DNA of 10,397 bases from Chromera velia (GCA_018398765.1 JAHBMJ010002580.1:36626-47022); one strand, 5' to 3'; positions 1-7,500 are shown, counted from the stretch's first letter. Numbers and translations: made by a program. The notes: a model not told the origin generated them from the sequence alone.

Positions 1-721
1 CCCCCCCTCTCTGTTTTTTCATTCAGTGTGTGTGTTTCTCTGGGAGTCATCGTGGTCGTGTGCTGTGCTTTTGGGAGAAGGTACGGGGGTAGGAAAAGAG
101 GGGGAAGGCGGGAAAGAAGTAGGAAAGAAAGCATGCAGGAAGGATTCCAGGATATCCGATGAAGGAAGCCGGAAGGATATGGAAGAATGGAGATCGAGCT
201 AATAATTTCATGATTGCATATACAGTCAAAAGCGCTGAGGCATTTCGGTCGGGTTTCTGCTACGGAAAGCAGGAACGGAAAAATGATACAGAAACGGACG
301 GAGAGACGGACAGACAGGGAGGAAGCAAGGCATATGAGTGAAACGAACGACGAAAAGAAAAATGAGGAAGGAAGGAAGGAAGGAACAGAAAGAGAGAGAG
401 AGAAAGAGGAAAGAAGAAAGAAAGAACAGAAGTCGGTAAAAGGGTGACCGCAGAATGAATCAACTCATTAATTTTCTAGCGGACGAAAGAATGCGAGGCG
501 GCAATTGAAGGAAGAAGAAGCAAAGCACACACGTATGAGTGGATTGAGGACATCAGTTCAAAAGGCAAAGAAGAAAGCAGGCGTGACTGAGTGACTGGGT
601 GAACGGATGCCTAGCTCATTGGCTGACTGACTTACTGACTGACTGATACGTCGAGAGAACAAAGGAAGACTGAAATAAAGGAAGCAAGGATGAAGATGTA
701 TTCACTGCCTTCCTCCTGCAG
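1..721 (+). other. Purine-rich non-coding DNA upstream of the EHD-like exons
   Basis: No convincing exon is visible here. The + strand is strongly purine-biased, with GGAAGG, GAAAGA and GAGAGA runs around 90-140 and 350-430. Short open frames exist but encode only low-complexity charged sequence. A small GACT/CTGA tetranucleotide repeat lies at 623-646. The region ends in a pyrimidine-rich tract and CAG at 705-721, which fits a 3' splice site for the exon that starts at 722. An in-frame TGA at 671-673 means that exon cannot extend far to the left. The best reading is an intron, or an intron plus upstream sequence, of the EHD-like gene, whose earlier exons lie outside the window. Confidence 0.5.
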
Positions 722-1575
722 AGTCGCATGGAGGCGGCGGCCGAACAGACAGGCACGACTCTGAACGCCACGGTCACGCCCTTCATGGCGATGAAGATGA
801 GCAGCAGCAAGGACCCTGAGGGCAAGCGTCTGCTCTCACAGCCCCCCGACGGAAGGAAGTACGAGGCTGACTTTGAGGCTTTGGGCCCGGATGCTGATGG
901 CCTCATCTCGGGGCTTCAGGCAAAGGAAGACCTCACGAAGAGCAAATTGCCCTCCTCGGTTTTGCATCGGTGCGTTTCGTCTCGGCATCTGTTCATAAAG
1001 TCCTCTGCATGTATACTCGTCCATATCTGTATTTATTCATACTCCCTTAGTCTTAGATTTGTTCATCCCTTGGATTTTCAACGGTGGGTTGGTATGGTCT
1101 CCCTGCAGTCTGGGGCGGTCTCTTCTGATGCGTGTTGCCTATGTACGTCCTGTTGACTCCTTGACACCTTCTCTCCCCCCCTTTGAGTTTCTTCTTTCCC
1201 CTTCTTCATTGCTCGGCCCGGTATGGTCGATCGGTGAGTGCTTCTCTATCACAACTTAGTTGGACTTTCAGAGGCAAGAGGCAACGCAGAAACGATCATT
1301 CAGACGCTGGCATGTGCTTCCCTTTGCATGGGCAAAATTGCCAAAACAATCGACTGAATGTGCCTGCGTGCAGAATTTGGAATTTGTCCGACGTGACCAA
1401 GGACGGGTGTCTGGACCTTTTCGAGTACGCCCTCTGTCGCCACTTCATCCAGATGAAACTGGACGGTTACGAGCTTCCGGCAGACCTGCCGCCCTCCATG
1501 TACCCTCCAGGGTTCGTCCCTGAGGGCTCCCGGGAGGACGAGCTGGGAGAGTCCGTTGAGATTAACGGGATGTGA
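722..1575 (+). CDS. EHD-like protein, C-terminal EH domain (5' partial, two exons: 722-969 and 1374-1575)
   Basis: EHD proteins (RME-1/Past1 family) are dynamin-like ATPases that remodel endocytic membranes. Their C-terminal EH domain binds NPF-type peptides. Only that C-terminal part is present. Exon 722-969 encodes an acidic, Ser-rich linker and the first half of an EH domain, with a degenerate first EF-hand (GPDADGLISG) and KSKLPSSVL. Joining 969 to 1374 completes an Arg codon and continues as IWNLSD, including the conserved Trp of the peptide pocket. A calcium-type EF-hand loop follows (DVTKDGCLDLFE), then GYELPADLPPSMYPP. The KSKLP, Trp and ELPADLPP elements match EHD-family EH domains better than those of Eps15 or intersectin. 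About 20 residues follow the domain before TGA. The G-domain and helical domain must lie upstream of the window. The ATG at 728 is in frame but is probably internal, because the splice site at 721 precedes it. A free-standing small EH protein starting at 728 is less likely. Confidence 0.85.
970..1373 (+). other. Spliceosomal intron within the EH-domain codons (404 bp)
   Basis: The donor is CG|GTGCGT and the acceptor is GCGTGCAG|A. Splicing between 969 and 1374 preserves the frame (phase 2; the junction codon is CGA, Arg) and joins the two halves of the EH domain exactly where the family sequence runs on without a gap. The interior is pyrimidine-rich and has other GTGAGT-like sites, but no extra exon is needed. 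A CTGA-containing segment near 1353-1358 could supply a branch point. The boundaries are inferred from domain continuity and consensus only. Confidence 0.8.
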
Positions 1576-2176
1576 ATTTTTCTGCCTGCCTGCATATGGG
1601 TAGCCCCTTGCACTAGCTCTTGAATTAAGCCAGGGCTGACTCTCTCTGTAAATCGACACGCATGCAACCGGAAAGGATGCATCTAGGTAGTACGTACTAG
1701 AGTACGTACCCTGTAGCGTATCCTTTTCTAGACCCTTTTAAGATGTATAAAAAAATGCATGTATAAAAAATTCTAGGCTCCCCGTATGATGGGCCATATC
1801 AAAAGAAAAAAAAAAGAAAATTGCTAGGAAAATTGGGCTAAAAATCTAATAAGTTTTTTTTTTTTTTAATTTTGTAGAACAATACCTGAACAACTAGCTG
1901 AACAACTGTTGTTTGGGGTGTTGCATGAGTATATTGTAGTGCTAGAAAAAGGTTCAAGGTTCACTTTGAAGTAATGAACCTGAATCAGGTTTAAAAACAG
2001 CTGTCTACCTTCGACGAATCTAGACGAATCTATCAGTATGTCAGTCCTCGCTAGAGTCCTCGCGCACCTGAGAAGCTAGCCAAGAAGAATCTTCAGTCAT
2101 TTGTAAGTGTTTTCGAAGTTCGTATACTGCAATCAGCCATACACAAAATGGGTTACGAGAGGAATTGGAAAATTAT
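1576..2176. other. AT-rich 3' flank of the EHD-like gene, no gene seen
   Basis: No coding region is supported. The segment holds an imperfectly looped palindrome at 1690-1709, A- and T-homopolymer runs near 1806-1870, a 10-bp direct repeat CTGAACAACT at 1886-1895 and 1898-1907, and a short palindromic AACAAC-T-GTTGTT at 1901-1913. The 3' untranslated region and poly(A) site of the EHD-like gene must lie here, but no diagnostic signal stands out. Confidence 0.5.
1690..1709. repeat. 9-bp perfect inverted repeat with 2-bp centre
   Basis: GTACGTACT at 1690-1698 and AGTACGTAC at 1701-1709 are reverse complements separated by AG. The site lies 115 bp past the EHD-like stop codon. It could form a hairpin in the 3' untranslated region or be a remnant repeat. 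No role can be assigned. Confidence 0.7.
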
Positions 2177-2571
2177 ATTAGCGGTTAGGGGTAATTTTCA
2201 AACAAAAAAAAAAAAAAAAAAAGGTCTCCAAGGCAATTTTTTTTTTTTTTGCTTTTTGATGATGACCTCCATTAAGACATGACAACCATATGCAACACCT
2301 TGCAACAGGAAAGCAACAGTTGTATAAGAGTGCAACAATATTCATTTATCATTATAATATATTATAATAAAGAAACAACAGTATAACTAGCAGTATAACA
2401 ACACTTAAACAACACTTACTGATTTGTGCAACACATCAACAACACTTAGTAACAACACTTAAACAACAAATTTTTTAGTTTAATATCAGCTAAAAAAAAA
2501 ATAATAATAAAAAAGTGAAAATAACTAAATTTTTTTGTTTTATTTTTTTTTAATTACCCCTAGATTAGCGG
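2177..2571. mobile_element. Short non-autonomous hAT-like element (MITE) with perfect 8-bp target duplication
   Basis: The octamer ATTAGCGG occurs at 2177-2184 and again at 2564-2571. It exactly brackets a 379-bp segment (2185-2563) whose ends are inverted repeats: TTAGGGGTAATT on the left and AATTACCCCTAG on the right, matching at 11 of 12 positions. Eight-bp target duplications and short terminal repeats of the form YA..GGG are typical of hAT transposons. The interior is non-coding, with long A- and T-runs near both ends and many CAACA-type repeats, so it would depend on a transposase supplied elsewhere. The duplication is perfect, which suggests a fairly recent insertion. Family assignment rests on duplication length and terminus shape only. 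Confidence 0.8.
2398..2461 (+). repeat. Four copies of ACAACACTTA inside the MITE
   Basis: Identical decamers lie at 2398-2407, 2409-2418, 2439-2448 and 2452-2461. Related GCAACA and CAACA words also occur at 2291-2335. Clustered short repeats near one end resemble the subterminal transposase-binding repeats of hAT elements, but binding is inferred. Confidence 0.7.
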
Positions 2572-2875
2572 GCTGTTTATTTAGGTACACAGTAGGGTTA
2601 GGAGTTACTACTACCGGCCCCTTTTAGCCAGTAGCGAGTTACCGTTAGTTTGGTAACTATGAGATGGTAACCGGGGGACTTGAAGGCGTGTACCACTAGT
2701 CCCATTACCATGGTAGTTCAAGGAAAAACTCTAGTAAAAACACTGCCAGTTGTTAGACCTATATTTTAAAGCCTGACCACTTAACTCATTAGCAGTTTAA
2801 AGCCCTGAAATGATCATACTCAAATAATATATGCTATACATAATGGTATACTAGTTAGAGTTCAGTCATAAAATA

Positions 2876-3138
2876 ATGAACATTGCCCTACCGAGCTGGC
2901 TGATAGGTTCGGTTGCAATTGTGGTGGATGACATCAAGGCGTACTTTCCGTCTTTACCACGAGCTGACTTCTTGTCTTCTCTTGATGCTTTGGTTTGTTT
3001 TCTTCCTTCTTCTTCCAGGCATCGTTTTACGGTTTTGAGAAAAGGGGGGTCTGTTTTTATGAAGAGTACGGGCCCTACTGTTAGGGAGGCGTGGCTCACA
3101 AGGTGTGTGAAGAAGAAACAAGAGGTTTTCCTCTCCAC
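2876..3138 (+). pseudogene. Reverse transcriptase fragment with catalytic motif A (5' half)
   Basis: The translation contains VVDDIKAYFPSLPR near residues 16-29. This fits RT motif A, with D19 (codon 2930-2932) as the likely first catalytic aspartate, followed by a helix (DFLSSLDALV). It is the element usually found about 100 residues before the QGSP and YxDD motifs, which lie on the same strand at 5965 and 6088. The upstream finger domain is not recognisable, and in-frame stops precede the ATG at 2876, for example TAG at 2852-2854. The frame ends at TAG 3143-3145, inside the octamer where the 2.68-kb insertion begins. The downstream fragment is in another frame, so a further frame break separates the two. 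The match covers only motif A, so the call depends on the partner fragment. Confidence 0.55.
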
Positions 3139-3445
3139 ACCATAGTTACCATAATACACTGTACTACACTGGAATTCCAATGTACTAAGACCCTTTGTAC
3201 TGAATATGATAGTATAATATACTATCCTAATAGTACTATCAATAAATATTAATTAATATTATTATTTTCTAAGTGTTATAGGCTATCTATCAGTTATTAC
3301 GCAGTATCTAGGCAGAGTTTAATGTTTTATAAAATATTTATGACATTTTTTGAGTGTTAGAACTAGTTAAAACATTTGTAGAGGCCTCCAGAATGAGTGA
3401 ATCAATGAGAAGGAGCCTGTACAACAGAGTTCACTTAACTGAATA

Positions 3446-3474
3446 CCCCCCCCCCTTCCTCCCTCCCCCCCCCC
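3446..3474. repeat. C-homopolymer tract
   Basis: Two runs of about ten C are interrupted by TTCCTCCCT. On the minus strand this is a G-rich tract immediately after the stop codon of the transposase fragment. Length variation and sequencing error are likely here. Confidence 0.8.
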
Positions 3475-3974
3475 TCAAACAGCCTTTTCGTGGGAGCGCA
3501 GGCCAAACACATCCAAGTGAGCCTCTAAGAGCTCTCCCTTGGAATCTGCGTCGAATGCATAACCATCTTTCCACTCGCACAAACTGAGAGACTCAATGGT
3601 GTGGATACGTCTCTTGGACATGGGGATACCAGCCTGCTTCTAGTGCAGGCGAAGCAGACGGACTCCGAGGTTGGTGTATAGGTTCAGACTTCAATGTTCT
3701 AATGTTCCTGCATCAGTCGGTTCCTCTTATCCTTGTACATGTGGTCATAGGATAACCAGGCCTGCTCGGCCATCCCAGACGCGTTGATGAGAGAGAAAAC
3801 CTTCTTAGCCATGGTAACAGTCTTGGGAGCCTCCTTGATGAGATGTTTGAGATCCCACCATAACAGCGAGCAAATGGAGGCAGCGATCATTCTCTTCAGC
3901 TTGTTAAGCACGTAGAGGTACTTAGTCATGTGGCCCTTCCACTTCAGGTACTCAAATGACTTCCATGCATGAAG
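3475..3974 (-). pseudogene. hAT-family transposase, C-terminal remnant
   Basis: hAT transposases are cut-and-paste DNA transposases. Their C-terminal region completes the RNase H-like fold and mediates dimerisation. Read on the minus strand from 3974, the frame gives WKSFEYLKWKG and a Leu/Lys-rich helix with WWDLKHLIKEAP. It continues with AKKVFSLINASGMAEQAWL and YDHMYKDKRNRL. This matches the hAT C-terminal pattern of a small-residue and serine stretch, Ala-Glu-x-x-Trp, then Lys-x-Arg-Asn-Arg-Leu. A stop occurs at 3699-3701. After a frame change, NLYTNLGVRLLRL follows, equivalent to the family's YTNLRLLR end. A further TAG lies at 3640-3642, then an open tail to TGA at 3475-3477. The N-terminal zinc finger and first catalytic residues are missing, and TAG at 3975-3977 closes the frame upstream. 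This is a dead, internally deleted copy. Confidence 0.75.
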
Positions 3975-4071
3975 CTATATGAACAACTTTGATTATATTC
4001 TTTTGTTTCAATAATTAATGTTTTATGATTTAGAAAATTTTGGAAATCTATTTAATCAACGCTAGAGTCAA

Positions 4072-4107
4072 TTTAGGATGGGCCCTAGGATGAACCCTAG
4101 GATGGAC
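4072..4107. repeat. 12-bp tandem repeat, three copies
   Basis: The units are TTTAGGATGGGC, CCTAGGATGAAC and CCTAGGATGGAC, followed by a weaker fourth, CTTAAGTAAC (4108-4117). It lies just inside the right subterminal repeat of the hAT remnant. Confidence 0.7.
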
Positions 4108-4228
4108 CTTAAGTAACCCTAAGCCTGCCTCCCCCCGCCTTTAAGGTATATCAGGTACTATTCTATTGTACTATTCGATAGTACAGTATACTATCTGCGG
4201 GGCCGCACTGTGTACGGCCCATGGTAAT

Positions 4229-4995
4229 GCCCACTTGGTTTCTAGTATCAAAAGTGATAAACAAATTCTGTCTAAAAGAAAATTGATCAAATAGAATATG
4301 AAATAATGTCTAAAAAGTCTATTGTAATATGTTTTAGCTTCGTTCTTGACCGGTTCCTACTGGTTCTCATGCAAAAAGTGGGTGTCCGGCGTTTTGGTTC
4401 TATGTAGGAAGTTATTAAAAACTGCCTGGGGAACTATAAAGAATTTAGTCCCTCAATTGGCCCAAGACGCTCCTGGTATTTAAGTGATACTAGTGCTGCT
4501 TGCGTGTTTAAGTGATACTAGTGCTGTTTGCTTCTTTAGACTAGGTAAGAGGGAAGCCATCTTCCGGAGGGGGGGCCAAAGAGGGTTGATGGAAGCGTGT
4601 TTGTTGATGGGAGCGAACTAGCACAAGCTGGCACGACTTGTGTCTATATTTAATCAGTTGTAAACTCATCTACAGCCTCTTTTGGATGCATTTCTTTACA
4701 GAGAAATGTCAGTTCTTATTGATTCTTAACGGTTTCTTTGGGTTCCTTCATGGTTCCTAAAAGGCGGTTCCTATAGGCTTTTTGGTCAACGTGAGAACCA
4801 AAAGCTCGGACATAACTTTATCGTCGGGAACCAACATCAATCTCTCATCTAGGTATAAGGAACTCCTAGGAACTTGAATCAACATGTTGTAAAAAGCTTA
4901 AAACAAGCGTTTTTAGAGGCTAGATTGATAGTAGACTTAGTAGTCTGTACCTATATCTAACCTAGGGTTAGTAGGAACTACTAGGAGTGCAGGAC
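4229..4995. other. Non-coding spacer with GGTTCC repeats, between hAT remnant and foldback
   Basis: No reading frame is supported. The word GGTTCC/GGTTCT and its complement recur at about 4350-4405, 4731-4770 and 4794-4874, in mixed orientation. A 28-bp tandem duplication lies at 4479-4534. The origin is unclear. It may be the internal non-coding part of the element that ends at 5826. Confidence 0.5.
4479..4534. repeat. 28-bp tandem duplication
   Basis: TTTAAGTGATACTAGTGCTG followed by YTTGC appears at 4479 and again at 4507, with a period of 28 bp. The copies differ by single transitions in the shared part. Confidence 0.8.
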
Positions 4996-5826
4996 CAACA
5001 GAGTGGACTCTAAAGTAGGACTTAGTAGAATCCAAAGTGACTTTTAAATTTACTATATTCTAGCTTTATTATAAAGTAAAACTAGGTTACTTAAAGCAAT
5101 CTAGAGTCTTTTAAAGCATTCAAAATCGTTACTCTTGTGCAAATCTGCTTAAATGTGCTCAAAAGACTGCTTGATTAGCTAGGGTGCATGGTGGGAAAAA
5201 TTATGATCACCACGGCACGTAGAAGTTAGTGAATGTTACCTGCAAAGAAATACACAGGCACAATACTAATAGATACTTACGGACCTGTCCTTCTTTTTCA
5301 CAGTTTCTCATTGACACACGCAGAACGATTTGCAAGCTTTTGCACCGTGTAGTGTGAGTTCTTTGTAAAAAGAATTATGTTATCTCTGTGCTCTGTTCTC
5401 TCCGACCCTAGTCTCCGACCCCTGCTGACCGCCTCCTGTCTGGTTTGACCAGCCTAGCTGTGAAGCCCTCCTTCCTGCACTGTTTCCCTCATAGAAGAAG
5501 CAATTCTTTGTAGTTGATTGGCGGCACTAAACGTTGCTTTTGAGCATATCCATTAGTGTTGTGCCTGTGTATTTCTTTGCAGGTAACATTCACTAACTTC
5601 TACATACCGCGGTGATCATAATTTTTCCTACCATGCACCTTAGCTAATCAACCAGTCTTTTGAGCACATTTGAGCAGATTTGCACAGGAGTAACGATTTT
5701 AAATGCTTTACAAGGCTCTAGATTGCTCCAAGTGGCCTAGTTTTACTTTATAATGAAGCTAGAATATAATAAATTTAAAAGTCACTTTGGATTCCACTGA
5801 GTCCTACTTTGGAGTCCACTCTGTTG
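4996..5826. mobile_element. 831-bp foldback structure with 280-bp inverted-repeat arms
   Basis: The left arm (4996-5275) and the reverse complement of the right arm (5547-5826) align without gaps over 280 bp. By hand count about 22 positions differ (about 92% identity), and all but two are transitions. The arms begin CAACAGAGTGGACTC and enclose a 271-bp, less AT-rich centre (5276-5546) with no open frame. This is the shape of a foldback or long-TIR non-autonomous DNA element. Its flanking octamers (TGCAGGAC on the left, ACCGTAGT on the right) do not match each other. Instead the right octamer pairs with one at 3139, so the foldback may be the end of a larger element. The arms could form a large hairpin in single-stranded DNA or RNA. 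Confidence 0.85.
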
Positions 5827-6672
5827 ACCGTAGTGCACTATCTTTTCGGCAACTATGCACATGCCAACTGTGTTCCGTTGAGTTTGTTGTGTGATTTAAT
5901 TAGAGTTGACTTTAATTCAAATACTATCTGGGTGTTGGAGGAGAGGGTTGCTCAGGTGGAGGGCTTCCCGCAAGGGAGTCCGTGTTTACCCGGGGGCGCG
6001 CGTTTTTATGCTGCATGGAAAGAATATCAAAAAACACTTCTCCTGAATGTTACTTTATGACAGTCCTCTAAATGGTTCATGAGGCGCTACATGGACGATC
6101 GGACGTTGATGGCTCATTCTGTTGCTCCCAATTTTCTTGCAAACGATGCTTTTATGCTTCCACTACAGTGCTATGATTTCTACTATGGTACATATGTTTT
6201 AGAGAGACAGTGTGGGAAGGAGGTTTTGGGTTTCTCTCTCTTCACTCTCAAGAGTATCCCAGAAGTTGTTTTGTTCTCTCTAAAGAATTCAAATAGATCT
6301 GTTTTTTCCTCTTTCATTGATGGGTCCTTAGAGACTGCACATGGGAGTGATCTGTTCTTACATTCTTCTGTTTATTTGCATCCCCGTTTCGTTCTGAATC
6401 ATGGGAATGCGTATGTGGTCAGCCGCTCTGCGCGTTCAGGTCTCATATACGGTCACGTTACAAGAATGTTTTTGTCCGCAAATCTGCCCACCCGTTTGAT
6501 GGTAAAGAAGTTGTCGTTAATGTTTGTTGAATTGCTGTCTTTGCGATGGCCTTTTAATTTTCTCAAGGAACAGTATTTGCATGTTTTAGTCCGTACGGCC
6601 AGCACGGATTTGATCGAAGGATGGTTGAATGAGGTTGCATTTCTTGAGTGCTTTAGGCCAATGATGTATTGA
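5827..6672 (+). pseudogene. Reverse transcriptase, motif B to thumb (3' part), with in-frame TGA; possibly Penelope-like
   Basis: RTs copy RNA into DNA. This fragment carries GFPQGSPCLPGGARF (motif B, from 5962), with WKE about ten residues on, as in RTs that have the GxPxGS...E pattern. Next comes WFMRRYMDD with the catalytic YxDD at 6088-6099. The C-terminal 190 residues include an HP motif (HPRFVLN), then GLIYGHVTRMFLSAN and a Leu-rich helix ending RWPFNF. That order resembles the thumb of Penelope-like RTs, where an HP, gqxxR and RGYP series is seen. A TGA at 6058-6060 interrupts the frame 27 bases before YMDD, with the same frame continuing on both sides. Coding resumes directly after the insertion end at 5826. 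No GIY-YIG endonuclease domain is visible downstream. RT identity is firm; the clade is tentative. Inactivity is likely given the split gene. Confidence 0.8.
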
Positions 6673-7500
6673 ATATGTTTACATTTGTATGTTCCTTATT
6701 TCAATTCTTTTTGTCCTCTTGATCTTTGATCGAACGTCTCTTTTACTTAGCACACAGAACCAGAAGTAATAGAAAAAAGACAGTGGCGAGACCGGAAGGG
6801 GGGGTCGCGCATGATGTTGTGTGTTGGAATTATGGTTGCTTGTCTGGCATGTCGGGATTGAGAGTGTGCGCATTGATATGATGGCTTATGCTAGGATGAT
6901 TTTAAATTGTGCGCGTGACCGATCGTTCACGGGGTGGTGTTTAAGCCATGCCGAGATTTATTGATTTTTCGCGCTGTATGTGTATTTGGCATCGAATTGG
7001 TATGTGTCCGTCTATCTACACATGCGTACTGAGATACAGGCATATGAGATTTTGAGTAGAAGGACTGCTCTTCCACTAAACACAGTGCTGCCGCCTACTA
7101 GCACAGTGCGGAGATGGTTAGGACATACATTACAGCTGTCTGAAGTAACGCGATTTCTGAGGTAACACTAATTGAATTTTACTAGAATAAACTTTTAATG
7201 AATGCCAAAAATATGATTTTTGAGGCCAGTGCCCTCATTGCTGCATGCCTAGGACCAGACTGATCGATCCTGGGGAGCAGCGCTTTGCTAGCTAGTAGTC
7301 CTGAGGTTCGGCCGCTTTAGGCGAGCATTCGCTAGCGTGTTCCTAGCTTGCAATATGACATGAATGCTCACAGACTGCCCTTTGCCATTGGGATACGATG
7401 GCTGGCGGGTTTGGTCACATCATCATCATCAGTCTAAAATTAGTTTTATGAGATATGTTAATTTTGAGTCAATTTTTAACTTAGAATGTGGCCAAATCTG
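6673..7500. other. Region downstream of the RT, no firm gene
   Basis: No recognised domain was found. A short palindromic site, GTGACCGATCGTTCAC, lies at 6915-6930. One open stretch on the + strand (about 6980-7165) encodes about 60 residues of non-repetitive composition (YEILSRRTALPLNTVLPP, then VRRWLGHTLQLSEVTRFLR) without a recognised family. It could be a decayed piece of the element's C-terminus or chance. The rest looks like untranslated element sequence. Confidence 0.4.

Larger units (their letters stand above)
3208..4195. repeat. Subterminal inverted repeats around the hAT transposase remnant
   Basis: GATAGTATAATATACTATC at 3208-3226, continuing with AATAGTAC, is closely matched in reverse complement at 4161-4195 (GATAGTATACTGTACTATC followed by AATAGTAC). 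Outside these, TTACCAT (3146-3152) pairs with ATGGTAA (4222-4228), and GTAC/ACACTG-like words correspond. The pair encloses the minus-strand transposase fragment, so it probably marks the ends of one internally deleted hAT copy of about 1 kb. No matching target duplication was found at these limits. Confidence 0.5.
3139..5834. mobile_element. 2.68-kb insertion splitting the RT gene, flanked by a near-perfect 8-bp repeat
   Basis: ACCATAGT at 3139-3146 and ACCGTAGT at 5827-5834 differ by one G/A transition at a CpG. The intervening segment (3147-5826) is where RT homology is interrupted: motif A is to the left, and the pre-motif-B helix resumes directly after 5826. Its content is the hAT transposase pseudogene on the minus strand, then tandem-repeat-rich non-coding DNA, then the foldback whose outer end coincides with 5826. 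The two outer termini (TACCATAATACAC and ...CCACTCTGTTG) are not clear inverted repeats of each other. The segment may therefore be a composite of several insertions rather than one element. Confidence 0.5.

Noticed and set aside
27-80. Possible small exon between TTTTTTCATTCAG and GAAG|GTACGG
   Set aside because: The splice-like signals are reasonable, but the 18 codons in the required phase do not resemble any EHD segment and the tract is GT-rich low complexity.
159-463. Open frames in the purine-rich tract, both strands
   Set aside because: They encode only Glu/Arg/Lys or Ser/Phe/Leu low-complexity sequence, which reflects the GA/CT composition rather than a gene.
2183-2605. TTAGGG-like telomeric words near the element ends
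   Set aside because: Only isolated single copies occur (2185-2190 and 2596-2602); there is no tandem array, and they belong to the terminal inverted repeats.
2866-3180. Minus-strand 104-codon frame opposite RT motif A
   Set aside because: It is antisense to the motif A reading frame and has no recognisable domain.
7285-7345. tRNA-like words (TAGCTAGTAG and GGTTCGGCC)
   Set aside because: The A-box and B-box look-alikes are much too close together and no acceptor or anticodon stem forms.
7420-7445. Hammerhead ribozyme core on the minus strand (CTGATGATG), as found in some Penelope-like elements
   Set aside because: No GAAA core element or flanking stems follow at the required spacing.
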